Shown here: positions 30,377 through 39,316 of the stretch, piece by piece
How the letters are laid out: each line of letters opens with the position of its first letter
Position numbering within the stretch: position 1 is the stretch's first letter
From: Planctomycetes bacterium ADurb.Bin069
Lineage (GTDB): Bacteria > Planctomycetota > UBA8108 > UBA8890 > UBA8898
Direction of reading: 5' to 3'
Length of the DNA stretch: 64,000 nt
NCBI GenBank assembly: GCA_002070955.1
Contig: MWEK01000003.1
Location: 1-64,000 of the forward strand
Position numbers and translations under genes: made by a program
The notes under the pieces: model-generated
What the model was told of the DNA's origin: nothing
Databases searched by the model: none
What the model saw: only the letters and a program-made list of their open reading frames with translations

Positions 30377-33300
30377 TCACCGTTTCGCGATCCGCGCCAC
30401 GAAACGCAGGGCTCCCGCCAGGAAGGCCGGGCCTTCGATCGGATCCGCCAGGAGGCTGTGGGCGATGTAAAGCACGCTGCCCCGCGCCCCGCCGCGGGCC
30501 GGCAGTTCCACGACTCCCGCCGCGTCGCCGTACTCCTTGCCGCTCTTGCCGACGACCTGTGCAATCGCCGTGTACACCGCCCGGGCGGGCAGGCGCCGGC
30601 GGTCGATGGTGCGCAGGCGCGAATCGCCGGGGGGATAGGGAAACTCGTCGCGGCTCGTCTCGACCAAGGCTTGGACGCAGACGCGCACGAGAAGCTCCTC
30701 GGGCGCCGGGGACTCGACGGCCATTACGAGGGGCAGCCCCAGACGCGCGGTGAGGGGCTCGGCGCGCTTGAATCCGGGGCCGGTGGCGTAGTAGAACGGC
30801 CACGGCCCCGTCCCGATGATGACCAGCGACCCGCCTTCCTCCAGGTAGCGCACGACGGCCCCGGCGGCATCGCCCGCCTCGCGGACGGTGTCGACGTAGT
30901 CCTCGCCGCCGGCGTACAGCGCGACGGGGAAAAGCTCCGCGTTGAACGCCGCCCGATCGACGAGGACTTCCGGGGCGACGTTCACGGCGCGCTCGCCGAA
31001 CCGCACGCGGCCGAGGAGCCCGCGGGTAATGCCGGCCGCCTCAGGCGGCAGGAGCGCGATGGCGCCGCGGGGAACGGCCTCGAGCTCCCTCCGGAGGGAT
31101 GCCGCCGTTTCGTCGGCCCGGCGAACCCGCTTCCACTCGCGATCCGCCGCGTCGAAGCGCGCCGAAACGCGGCGGCGAGTCTCCGCTTGCCGCGCGTCTC
31201 CCGCGCGAAACGCCGTGGCCGCCAGCACCGCGCGGCCCCGCGGATCGACCCCCGTCACCGTCTTGCCCTTGGGGACCGGGTAGCGGCCCGCGAGAATCCA
31301 CGCCGTGTAGATCGGCGGCCAAGCGCGCCAGGCGGACGCCTCCAGGTCCGGACCGTTCCGGTCGCCGCCTTCGACTCCGGACCTAGCTTCTCCCGCGTAC
31401 ACAAGGGCGGGCGGAGGGCCGCCGCCCGCGGTGTACAAGAGGTACACGCATTCCGCGCCGGCGATAGGCTCCTTGAAGGACGAGGGCGCCGCCGCGGCCC
31501 ACAAGCCCTCGCGCGCGGCGAGCGCGAAGGGGATGCCGTGGATCCAGCGCCCGGCAAGAGGCAACCCGGCGAGGGAATCGAGCTGTTCCCAGCTTCGCGA
31601 CGGCATGCCGGACGGCATGCCGTCCGGCGCGAGCGCCGCGATCTGAAAACCCGCGGCGGGATCGAACCCCGGAGGCAGGCCCTCCCCGACCCCCTCGGCG
31701 GGCTGCGGAGCGCAGGCGATGGCGCCGGACGCTCCTCCCGGCTCGCCGATCACCACGCGGTCGCCGCTTTCGATGCCCTTGAGATACAACGACCAGAGGG
31801 CCAGAGGCGATCGGATCAGATCCTCGCCGGGCGTGAGCGCGCGCGTTTCGCCCCCCCGCACCACCGCCGCGGGCTTAGCGCTGAGATCGACGTAGGGCAC
31901 CGTGAGCGCCACGTCGAAGGCGCCTCTGGAGGAACGGATGGTGAAGGCGAGGTTGCCCGGATGCCCGTAGGCGCAATCGGCGAGTTCGACCGGCTCCGCT
32001 CCCTTGCGGAAGGCGAGGGCGGCGCCCTCGCCGGCCAGGACCCGCACCGCGGCTTCGCCCACGGGCTCCGTCATGACGAGCGGCGCCGCGAAACCGTACG
32101 CCGCCCGGAACCCGACGCCGTAGACATTGTCGGCGTAGAGCCCGAACCCTTCGGTCATGTCGCCGCCTTGGTACTCGGCGAGGCTTTCCTTGTAGACTTC
32201 CTGGTAAAGCTGGTGCCAGCGGCTCAGGCTCCCGGCCAGCGCCCAGCACAAGAAGCGGTCGCCCGTGTGGACGGCGGTCTGGGCCAGCGTGTCCAGGTTC
32301 CAGAAGACCTCGTTGGCGCAGGCGGCGCCGGTCCAGTCGCGCCCGCTGTTCGGCTCCCAGAGAAAGACGGGATCCAGGTCATCGTCGCGGTCGTTGTCAT
32401 GGGTCCACATGACCAGATAGCGGTAGGTGAAGGCCTCGGCCAGGTCCAGGGCTTCGCGCGCCCGGCGGCGGTGCTCCTCGTCGGGGGCATCGCGGAAGGT
32501 CATCCAGTACTCCAGGCAGAAGGAAGCGCTCAGTGTGCCGCCGATGGCGAAGGGCGACGACGGCACGTCGGCGAACTCGTTGCGGGTCCAGGCAATGCGC
32601 CTGGCCCAATTGAAGACGCCGTCGACGATCCACAGATGCTCGTTCCTTCCCAGATCGCGGTAAAGGCCTAGGAAAAGCCTCCCCGCGGCGAATCCGTTCG
32701 CGTTGTGCAGCGTCGACACCGGCGCTCCGCCCCACTCCGGCGTCCAGGCGCCCTCCAGGGGTTTCTCCCAATAGACGCAGGGATCTCCGCCGGCATCGAA
32801 GCGCTGCGCGTACCTGAGGAGTTCCGCGGCTTCGCGTTCGAGCCGCTCGAGACGCCGTTGGTCCCGCCGCTTCACGGCGACGGCCGTGGGGCTTTCGGCA
32901 TGCCAGGCCCAGCCGCCGATAAGCCGCGTGCCGGGAACCTGAAAGGGCTTCTCCTCGCCGCCGATGAGGAGGCCCGAGGGAGGCCCGGCAAAATCCCTGA
33001 GGCGAATGCCGCCCGGAATCCAGGAGACATCCGGCGCCTTGGGCACGGGCGCGAGTTCCGCGGACCGCCGCTCGTAGTGGATCCCCAGGAGCAGCCGGTT
33101 GGGATCCTCCCAGGCCGGCAGGCGCAGGCTCGCGCGCAGAACGCAACGCGAGCTGATGACCGCCCCGGGCTCGGGAAAGACCAGATCCTGGTAGCCGCGC
33201 CCGCCGTGGGGATAGACCAGCGCGACGAACTGGCCCGCGTCGGCGGCCGCGCCCAGGCGCGGCTCGATCCAGCGGTAGCCGGTGGCGATATCCTTCTCCG

Positions 33301-34003
33301 TGCCTTCGCGGAGCCGCGTCTCCAGGAAGTCCAAGGCGGCGTAACGGCTCCGCGCCGGCGCCCAGAGCCCGATCACGGGAATCGGGTGGGCGCCCAGCGG
33401 CGGCGTGTAGCTCCAGGACCGCGCGTACTTGTAGGCCGAGATCTCGGGCGTCCCCGCGTGGACATCCCCCAGCAGCGGAAAGGGGTCGGCCAAGGGGGTC
33501 GCATTGAGCCAACCGCGCTGGTGCCAGGCTTCCGCTTCGGGCAGGTGCAGGGCGAGAAAATGGAAGGGCTCCTTCCCCACGCCCTCGAGCCAAGCTTCCC
33601 GATCGAACGCGCCGATGGTCAGGCGGAAGGAGATCTCCGGATCGAGCCCGGCTCCGCCGAACTCGACGCGGACGAAGTCGCTCTCGCCCAGTTTCAGCCC
33701 GCAGCCCTCGCGGGCGACCAGCCCGGAGAACAGGAGCGCGCCGCCGTCAACCGCGCACCGCCTCGCCGTGATGAGACGGCGCGAGCTCAGCCGCACCGTC
33801 GCCGAAAGGGATTCCTTCCCGGAGGATGGCTCCGCCGCGAAACCGTCGAAGCCCACGTAGACATCCCCTTCCCTCACCGCCCTAACCACGGTCTTGGAGC
33901 CCTCCGGGGACGCCGGCGACGAGATTTCCTGGGCGGCCGCTTCGGGCGGGCGGAGCGCCGGCGCCAGCACCACGACTAGAACCCGAAAAACACCCCTCCA
34001 CAT
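30377..34003 (-). CDS. Large secreted protein of unknown function with amidotransferase-like C-terminus
   Basis: This 1,208-residue protein has a signal peptide (MWRGVFRVLVVVLAPALRPPEAAA). The first about 330 residues are beta-rich. A central helical region (about 380-680) has HNANGFAAGRLFLGLYRDLG and EFADVPSSPFAIGGT, suggestive of an alpha/alpha barrel. A beta-rich part follows. The last about 200 residues contain YLEEGGSLVIIGTGPWPF, similar to the flavodoxin-like or glutamine-amidotransferase-like domains used in ThuA/DUF4350-type proteins, but no catalytic Cys is obvious. AAAGGAGG at 34009-34016 fixes the start; the frame is open to 34045 without support. Only 38 bp separate it from tryptophanase upstream, so the two are probably co-transcribed. 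I do not recognise the family as a whole. Confidence 0.8.
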   Translation of the reverse strand: MWRGVFRVLVVVLAPALRPPEAAAQEISSPASPEGSKTVVRAVREGDVYVGFDGFAAEPSSGKESLSATVRLSSRRLITARRCAVDGGALLFSGLVAREGCGLKLGESDFVRVEFGGAGLDPEISFRLTIGAFDREAWLEGVGKEPFHFLALHLPEAEAWHQRGWLNATPLADPFPLLGDVHAGTPEISAYKYARSWSYTPPLGAHPIPVIGLWAPARSRYAALDFLETRLREGTEKDIATGYRWIEPRLGAAADAGQFVALVYPHGGRGYQDLVFPEPGAVISSRCVLRASLRLPAWEDPNRLLLGIHYERRSAELAPVPKAPDVSWIPGGIRLRDFAGPPSGLLIGGEEKPFQVPGTRLIGGWAWHAESPTAVAVKRRDQRRLERLEREAAELLRYAQRFDAGGDPCVYWEKPLEGAWTPEWGGAPVSTLHNANGFAAGRLFLGLYRDLGRNEHLWIVDGVFNWARRIAWTRNEFADVPSSPFAIGGTLSASFCLEYWMTFRDAPDEEHRRRAREALDLAEAFTYRYLVMWTHDNDRDDDLDPVFLWEPNSGRDWTGAACANEVFWNLDTLAQTAVHTGDRFLCWALAGSLSRWHQLYQEVYKESLAEYQGGDMTEGFGLYADNVYGVGFRAAYGFAAPLVMTEPVGEAAVRVLAGEGAALAFRKGAEPVELADCAYGHPGNLAFTIRSSRGAFDVALTVPYVDLSAKPAAVVRGGETRALTPGEDLIRSPLALWSLYLKGIESGDRVVIGEPGGASGAIACAPQPAEGVGEGLPPGFDPAAGFQIAALAPDGMPSGMPSRSWEQLDSLAGLPLAGRWIHGIPFALAAREGLWAAAAPSSFKEPIAGAECVYLLYTAGGGPPPALVYAGEARSGVEGGDRNGPDLEASAWRAWPPIYTAWILAGRYPVPKGKTVTGVDPRGRAVLAATAFRAGDARQAETRRRVSARFDAADREWKRVRRADETAASLRRELEAVPRGAIALLPPEAAGITRGLLGRVRFGERAVNVAPEVLVDRAAFNAELFPVALYAGGEDYVDTVREAGDAAGAVVRYLEEGGSLVIIGTGPWPFYYATGPGFKRAEPLTARLGLPLVMAVESPAPEELLVRVCVQALVETSRDEFPYPPGDSRLRTIDRRRLPARAVYTAIAQVVGKSGKEYGDAAGVVELPARGGARGSVLYIAHSLLADPIEGPAFLAGALRFVARIAKR

Positions 34004-34041
34004 GTCACGCCTCCTTTCGGATTCCGTCCTCGCGCCGGCGT

Positions 34042-35418
34042 TCAAGGCGCCGCCGGCTCGAAATGGCAGCCGAAGTGCCGCAGCAGCTTCGGCTGGTACG
34101 TGATGCGCCAGCCGCCGATGGCGGACCTTCCGCGCCAGGTCTCCTCGATGACTTCGAGGAGGTAATCGAAATGGCTCTGGGTGTAGACCCGCCGCGGGAA
34201 CGCGAGGCGCACGAGCTCCAAAGGCGCGGGCGTCTCGACGCCGGCGGCATCGACTCTCCCGAACATCACCGAGCCGAGTTCCACGGCGCGCACGCCGCCT
34301 TCGAGGTACAGGGCGTTCACGAGCCCGATGCCCGGATACGCCCGCGCCGGAAGGTGCGGCAGAAACCGGGCCGCGTTCAGAAAGACCGCGTGGCCGCCGA
34401 CGGGCCGGACGATGGGGATGCCGCGGTCGATGAGGCGCGATCCGAGGTATTCGACCGTCGCGTGCCGGTAGACCTGGTACTCGAGCTCGAGGGCCTCGAA
34501 AAGCCCCACGGCGATCACCTCCAGATCGCGCCCGGCCAGCCCGCCGTAAGTGGGGAAGCCCTCCCGCAGAATGAGCAGGGTGCGGAACCGCTCGGCCCAG
34601 GCATCGTCGTTGCAGGCCAGAAACCCGCCGATGTTGGCCAGGCCGTCCTTTTTGCAGCTCATCGTCGCGGCGTCGGCCAGCGCGAACATCTCCTGGGCGA
34701 TCTCAAGCAGCGTCCGGTTCCGGTAGCCTTCCTCGCGCTCCCGGAGGAAATACGCGTTCTCGGCGAACCGGCAGGCGTCGATGACGAGCGGAATGCCGTG
34801 CCGCGCCAACACGCTCTTGACCGCGCGAATGTTGCCCATCGACACGGGCTGCCCGCCGCCCGCGTTGTTGGTGACCGTGAGCATGGCGAAGGGGATTCGC
34901 TCCCGGCCGTGAGCGGCGATGCAGCGTTCGAGCCCCTCGATGTCCATGTCGCCCTTGAAGGGCGCATCGAGCTCCGTGTCCAGGCCGTGAGCGCAAAGCA
35001 CATCCACCGCCGCGCCGCCGGCGTACTCGATGTTCGCCCGCGTGGTGTCGAAGTGGCTGTTGCTGGGAATGACGGCGCCCGGTTTGACGAGGCACTCGGC
35101 CAGCACGCTCTCGGCGGCGCGCCCCTGGTGCGTAGGCAGGATGTGCCGCATGCCGGTGATGGTTCGGACGGCCTCCTCGAACTTCTTCCACGAGCGGCCG
35201 CCGGCGTAGCTTTCGTCTCCCAGCATGAGCGCCGCCCATTGCCGGGTCGACATCGCGCCCGTGCCGCTGTCGGTCAGAAGGTCCAGGCAGCAGTCATCGG
35301 CATCCAGGAGAAACACGTTGTAGTGCGCCCGGGCCAGCGCCGCGCGGCGTTCCTCGCGGCTGATCAACCTCAGGGGCTCGGTCATCTTGATGCGGAAAGG
35401 TTCGATGATGGTTCGCAT
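34042..35418 (-). CDS. tnaA: Tryptophanase (beta-eliminating lyase)
   Basis: This 458-residue PLP enzyme splits L-tryptophan into indole, pyruvate and ammonia. The PLP lysine is Lys257 in MSCKKDG, and HQGRAAES, NNAGGGQPVS and FAENAYF are family motifs. The sister enzyme, tyrosine phenol-lyase, depends on Thr124, Arg381 and Phe448. At the matching positions this protein has Asp124 (HFDTTR), Leu381 (AVELGS) and His448 (LLRHF), like tryptophanase (Asp137, Val394, His463 in E. coli numbering, from memory). Tryptophanase is therefore preferred, although the overall sequence looks in places closer to tyrosine phenol-lyase. GGAAGAGG precedes the ATG. A promoter lies at 35485-35513. I see no TnaC-like leader peptide with a Trp codon. 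Confidence 0.88.
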   Translation of the reverse strand: MRTIIEPFRIKMTEPLRLISREERRAALARAHYNVFLLDADDCCLDLLTDSGTGAMSTRQWAALMLGDESYAGGRSWKKFEEAVRTITGMRHILPTHQGRAAESVLAECLVKPGAVIPSNSHFDTTRANIEYAGGAAVDVLCAHGLDTELDAPFKGDMDIEGLERCIAAHGRERIPFAMLTVTNNAGGGQPVSMGNIRAVKSVLARHGIPLVIDACRFAENAYFLREREEGYRNRTLLEIAQEMFALADAATMSCKKDGLANIGGFLACNDDAWAERFRTLLILREGFPTYGGLAGRDLEVIAVGLFEALELEYQVYRHATVEYLGSRLIDRGIPIVRPVGGHAVFLNAARFLPHLPARAYPGIGLVNALYLEGGVRAVELGSVMFGRVDAAGVETPAPLELVRLAFPRRVYTQSHFDYLLEVIEETWRGRSAIGGWRITYQPKLLRHFGCHFEPAAP

Positions 35419-35484
35419 GGACCTCTTCCGGCAGGCCTGGTTTTGGGAAACGAACCGCGCGCCGGCGGGCGCGCCACGGTCCCC

Positions 35485-35513
35485 ATGCTACGTGCCGCTC
35501 CGACGGCGGTCAA
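35485..35513 (-). promoter_or_regulatory. Candidate promoter of tryptophanase
   Basis: On the minus strand: TTGACC (35513-35508), exactly 17 bp, TAGCAT (35490-35485). The start codon at 35418 is 66 bp downstream, so the leader is about 60 bases. Confidence 0.5.
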
Positions 35514-35559
35514 TCGGCGGCGCAACGTCGCGCGGCGCGGCGCCGTCCGCGCGGCGCCG

Positions 35560-37578
35560 CTACTTGACCGAATCGAGCACGAGCCGGTGGAGGCCGAACA
35601 TGTACCCCTTGACGGCCTTGTCGTTGGCGCCCGTGATTTTCACGGTCAGCGTGTGCGCGCCCTTCTCGAGGCGATGCGTGCCGAGGTCGACGGGGCCCGA
35701 GGGCACGACGCCGTCGTTGTAAAGGTCGATCGGTCCGCCCGCCTCGAGCTTGTCGATGAAAAACCTGACGATGCCGTAGTCGACGGCCTTGGTGAGGTGG
35801 GCCGTGACCTTGTACGTGCCCGTCTCGGCCACGTTGAGGCGGATGTCCAGGGTGTCGCCGGGGCGCGCGCCCGTCCACCATAGCTGCCTGTCGCCGTGCC
35901 ACTTGCCGGCGCCCCAGCCCGCCATGTCCTGCTCCTCGACGCTGCCCCGGAACTGCCCGACCACCTCGAAGCCCGCGCCGCCCGGCGGCAGCGGCACCGC
36001 GTACCCGTGGCGCTCGGCGGCGGGCGTCGGGCCGATCGGATCGACGCCGTCGGGGGAGAGGTACCAGCAGGCGACGCAGGCGTAGAGCGTGCCGCGGCTG
36101 TTCGGGTAGTACTTCTCGATACAGGCCTCGAAGGATTTCTGGAAGGGCACCGCATCCCCGAGATGCCACCTCAGGACGGACTGGTGTCCGCGGTTGTCCT
36201 GAGTCATGGTCTGGGCGTGGTACGGGCGCTGAAAGAGACCCGGGTGGCACCACGCGTACCCGAAGTAGTCTTCCGAACCCGTGCCGATGGTCGAGGGGAA
36301 TTTCTCCCCGTCGACGAAGAACTTCTCGTCGCCCTCGCCCCACCAGCCGCCGCGCGGATTCCAGACGTGCAGCATGACTCCGGCGAAACGCCCGCGCCCG
36401 CTGGTCCGCAGCATGGTCCAGTCGGGCGCGCGGTCCCTGGGCAGCGGGAAGATGTCGCGGTGCCACTTGGCGTGGAAATACCCCAAACCGGCGAAGGGGC
36501 GCCCGAGGGGCGCGTGAGTGATCCGCAATTCGAGCCCGCGCGGGACCGCGTCCTCGTTCACGATCCGGATCGTCGCGTGTTTCTCGAAGGGCATGTACCA
36601 GTAGGCGTAGGCGCCCTCCGGGGTCATGCCGGTCATGAGCGAACGGTAGCGGTTGATGCCCGGCGCCGTGCCGAAGAAATCGCCCAGGGGGCACCACACC
36701 GCCGGCGCCGCCAGGGAATCGAACTCGATGGCGAGGAGGAGCCCGCGCAGCGCGGCTTCCTCCGCCGCTCGGTTCTCGAAACGCAGGGCCGCCTTGATCG
36801 CGGTGATCGCCCGGGGGCCCTCGATCGCCAGGGATGTCGCCGCGCCCGGGGCGAGCGCAATGGGCAGCGCGGCCGTCTCCTCGCCCTGCCGCGGACCGGC
36901 CGGGTCCCCGCCGAGCCCGTCCCGCATGAAAGCGTTGACGGCGGCCAGCGCCGCGCGATCCTCGGGAGCCAGGACGCCCGTGAACGTAGGCACGTTCGTT
37001 CCCGGAGGGAACGTGACGTAGTTGAAGTGGTAGTAGGCCCCCCACCCCTTCTCCGCCGTGATCTTGCAGGATTTGCCATAGGGAATCGGGAAGTACAGGT
37101 TCTCGCCGCGCGATCCCTGCTCCTCGAGGTGGTACGACAGCGCCGGAAAGTCGAAGGGCGCCGTCTTGCCGGTGAAATACTCCTTGAAGGGCAGATTCAC
37201 CACGGGCTCGGGGTTTCCGTCCAGGTAGATCTTGACCCGGCCCTGCTGCGAGAGGGCCGACCAGATGCGGAAGATGCACCCGGGCCCCTGCATCTCGGCC
37301 ATCACCACCGCATCGCCTTCCGTGCGAATGACCCCGTTGCCATCGCCGTTGGCATCCCAGTTGACGTACTTATCCGTCGCGGCATCGTACCGGCTCGCGC
37401 GGTCGTAGCTCGACCACTGGGCGCACGCCTCCCCTGCGGGCGGCAGGACGGCCAGCAGTTCGGGCCGGGTCATGCGGGCGATCAGGTCGGCGTAGGTCAA
37501 CGTCTCGGCCGCCTGGGCGGCGCACGCGAGCGCGGCGACCGCGGCAAGGGGCATCAGCCTAGGGCGCGGGGTTCTCAT
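35560..37578 (-). CDS. Secreted DUF2961 (GH172-like) glycoside hydrolase with C-terminal binding domain
   Basis: This 672-residue protein has a signal peptide (MRTPRPRLMPLAAVAALACAAQA). The DUF2961 domain spans about 30-480, with QWSSYDRASRYD near its start, GPGCIFRIWSA, and GSEDYFGYAWCH with the nearby EGDEKFFVDGE. The domain is the founding sequence of GH172, whose members act on alpha-fructofuranosides or alpha-arabinofuranosides. The last about 150 residues form a beta-sandwich (GAGFEVVGQFRGS to the end) that looks like a carbohydrate-binding module. GAAAGGA at 37585-37591 sets the start at 37578. A -10-like TACAAT (minus strand, 37757-37752) lies upstream with a poor -35. The gene is divergent from the Lrp operon. 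The substrate is not determined. Confidence 0.88.
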   Translation of the reverse strand: MRTPRPRLMPLAAVAALACAAQAAETLTYADLIARMTRPELLAVLPPAGEACAQWSSYDRASRYDAATDKYVNWDANGDGNGVIRTEGDAVVMAEMQGPGCIFRIWSALSQQGRVKIYLDGNPEPVVNLPFKEYFTGKTAPFDFPALSYHLEEQGSRGENLYFPIPYGKSCKITAEKGWGAYYHFNYVTFPPGTNVPTFTGVLAPEDRAALAAVNAFMRDGLGGDPAGPRQGEETAALPIALAPGAATSLAIEGPRAITAIKAALRFENRAAEEAALRGLLLAIEFDSLAAPAVWCPLGDFFGTAPGINRYRSLMTGMTPEGAYAYWYMPFEKHATIRIVNEDAVPRGLELRITHAPLGRPFAGLGYFHAKWHRDIFPLPRDRAPDWTMLRTSGRGRFAGVMLHVWNPRGGWWGEGDEKFFVDGEKFPSTIGTGSEDYFGYAWCHPGLFQRPYHAQTMTQDNRGHQSVLRWHLGDAVPFQKSFEACIEKYYPNSRGTLYACVACWYLSPDGVDPIGPTPAAERHGYAVPLPPGGAGFEVVGQFRGSVEEQDMAGWGAGKWHGDRQLWWTGARPGDTLDIRLNVAETGTYKVTAHLTKAVDYGIVRFFIDKLEAGGPIDLYNDGVVPSGPVDLGTHRLEKGAHTLTVKITGANDKAVKGYMFGLHRLVLDSVK

Positions 37579-37773
37579 GGCGTCGTTCCTTTCCTCGAAA
37601 GCAGTGCCTCGGCAATCCTCGTCCATGAATGTACGCGAAACCCGCGGAAGAGTAAAGCGCCGCCGCGGCGGCCCCCGCGATCCGGCCGGACCGGGCGCGC
37701 CGGCCCCGCGGCGGCGCCCGCGAAGGTAAACCTCAAGAAACACCCCGTGTTATTGTATTTTCCTCAACCAGAC

Positions 37774-37801
37774 TTGACTTTTGTCCTGTTTTCAGCAAAA
37801 T
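37774..37801 (+). promoter_or_regulatory. Candidate promoter of the Lrp operon in an AT-rich gap
   Basis: TTGACT at 37774-37779, 16 bp, then CAAAAT at 37796-37801. It lies within the 305-bp gap 37579-37883, whose part 37735-37830 is the most AT-rich stretch of the window. This fits a site for autoregulation by an Lrp protein; TTTT-CAGC-AAAA spans the -10. A GC-rich 8-bp hairpin (37833-37840 with 37858-37865) lies in the leader. Confidence 0.45.
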
Positions 37802-37883
37802 AGAGGCTTGGAAGTGCGTTATTTTGAATCAGGCCGGCGGCGGGCGCCGGAGAATTCCCGCCGGCGGAGAAGGCGCGAGGCGT

Positions 37884-38327
37884 ATGGATCGGATCGACTT
37901 CGCCATCATCCGCGAGCTTTTCAAGGATGGGCGCCGCTCCTTCAAGAAGATCGCCGACAGGCTGGGGCTCGCGCAGAACACGGTCCGCAACCGCTACGAC
38001 AAGCTCACGGCCGACGGCACCCTCCAGGTATGCGGCCTGGTCGATCCGGACAAGATCGAGAACCACCGCCTGGTCTACATGGGAATCAAGCTCGCCGGCA
38101 TGGGCCTCGTCGAGAAGGCCAAGGACTTCGCCAAACTGCCCGGCGTGATCAACGTCTGCGTCGTCACGGGCCGCTACGACCTCCTCCTGACCGTGCTCCT
38201 GAAGGAAGACACCGGGCTCCTGACCTTCTTCAAGGAGCACCTCTACAAGATCAAGGGCATTCTGTCCACGGAAACGTTCGTTTCATACAAGGGCTACAAC
38301 CACCGCGTCCCCTATGTCCTGCCGTGA
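37884..38327 (+). CDS. Lrp/AsnC-family transcriptional regulator
   Basis: This 147-residue protein has the two-part Lrp layout. An N-terminal winged helix-turn-helix (about 1-55) carries DFAIIRELFKDGRRSFKKIA and LAQNTVRNRYDKL, and a C-terminal ligand-binding RAM/ACT-like domain (about 60-145) has VTGRYDLLLTVLLK. Such proteins sense amino acids and control genes for their use or synthesis. GCGAGG just ahead of the ATG at 37884 supports this start; an in-frame ATG at 37824 gives only an unlikely basic extension. It is the first gene of a three-gene operon with a 2-hydroxyacid dehydrogenase and an aminotransferase, and probably regulates it. Confidence 0.92.
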   Translation: MDRIDFAIIRELFKDGRRSFKKIADRLGLAQNTVRNRYDKLTADGTLQVCGLVDPDKIENHRLVYMGIKLAGMGLVEKAKDFAKLPGVINVCVVTGRYDLLLTVLLKEDTGLLTFFKEHLYKIKGILSTETFVSYKGYNHRVPYVLP

Positions 38328-38358
38328 CGGCCTCCGCCGCCGGCGCAAGGAGAACGAC

Positions 38359-39312
38359 ATGCACATCGTGGTGTTGGACGGCTACACGCTGAACCCCGGC
38401 GACAATCCCTGGGACCCCGTGGCGGCGCACGGACATCTGACGGTGCACGACCGCACGCCCGGGCCGCTGATCCTGGAGCGCGCCCGGGACGCCGACATTA
38501 TCCTGACCAACAAGACGCCCCTGTCGGCGGCGACCCTGGCGGAATTGGACCGGCTGCGTTTCGTCAGCGTCCTTGCCACGGGCTACAACATCGTCGACGT
38601 GCCGGCGGCCGCGGCCCGGGGGATCGTCGTCTCCAACGTGCCGGTCTACGGAACCGATTCCGTGGCCCAGTTCGTCTTCGCGCTGCTCCTCCACTTCTGC
38701 CACAACGTCGCCGGACACGACGCGGCCGTCAAGGACGGGCGCTGGGCCGCCAATCCCGACTTCTGCTTCTGGGTCTCGCCGCTGTCCGAATTGCGCGACA
38801 AGACCATGGGGATCATCGGCTTCGGCCGCATCGGCCGCGCCGTGGGCCGGATCGCGCGCTGCCTCGGCATGCACGTCCTGGCCGCCGACGACTTCCGCGC
38901 CGATCCGCCCGACTACCCCTTCCGGTGGGCCGAGACCTCGGCGGTCTTCGCCGAGGCCGACGTGGTGTCGCTGCACTGTCCGCTCACGAAAGACAACTTC
39001 GCGCTGGTGAACAAGACCACCCTCGCGCACATGAAACCGAGCGCCATCCTGATCAACACCGCCCGCGGCGGGCTGGTGAACGAGGCGGATCTGGCCGACG
39101 CCCTCAACGCGGGACGGATCCGCGGCGCGGCCTGCGACGTGGTCTCCGCCGAACCGATCGATCCCGGCAATCCGCTCCTCCGGGCGCGGAACATCCTTCT
39201 GACTCCCCACATCGCTTGGGCGACCCTCGAGGCGCGCCGCCGCCTGATGCAGGCGACGGCCGACAACATTGCGGCTTTCATCGGCGGAAAACCGGTTAAC
39301 ACAGTGAGGTGA
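38359..39312 (+). CDS. D-isomer-specific 2-hydroxyacid dehydrogenase
   Basis: This 317-residue NAD-dependent enzyme of the glycerate/hydroxypyruvate dehydrogenase type interconverts 2-keto acids and D-2-hydroxyacids. The Rossmann motif GFGRIGRAVG is at about 155-164. The catalytic triad is Arg236 (NTARGG), Glu265 (SAEPID) and His284 (LTPHIAW). No extra regulatory domain as in SerA is present. AAGGAG before the ATG at 38359 sets the start, 31 bp past the regulator gene. The next gene is an aminotransferase four bases later, so the pair could move carbon from an amino acid through its keto acid to a hydroxy acid, or the reverse. The exact keto acid is not known. Confidence 0.92.
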   Translation: MHIVVLDGYTLNPGDNPWDPVAAHGHLTVHDRTPGPLILERARDADIILTNKTPLSAATLAELDRLRFVSVLATGYNIVDVPAAAARGIVVSNVPVYGTDSVAQFVFALLLHFCHNVAGHDAAVKDGRWAANPDFCFWVSPLSELRDKTMGIIGFGRIGRAVGRIARCLGMHVLAADDFRADPPDYPFRWAETSAVFAEADVVSLHCPLTKDNFALVNKTTLAHMKPSAILINTARGGLVNEADLADALNAGRIRGAACDVVSAEPIDPGNPLLRARNILLTPHIAWATLEARRRLMQATADNIAAFIGGKPVNTVR

Positions 39313-39316
39313 AAAC

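Noticed and set aside
34042..35418. Tyrosine phenol-lyase
   Set aside because: The three specificity positions are Asp124, Leu381 and His448, as in tryptophanases, and not Thr, Arg and Phe.
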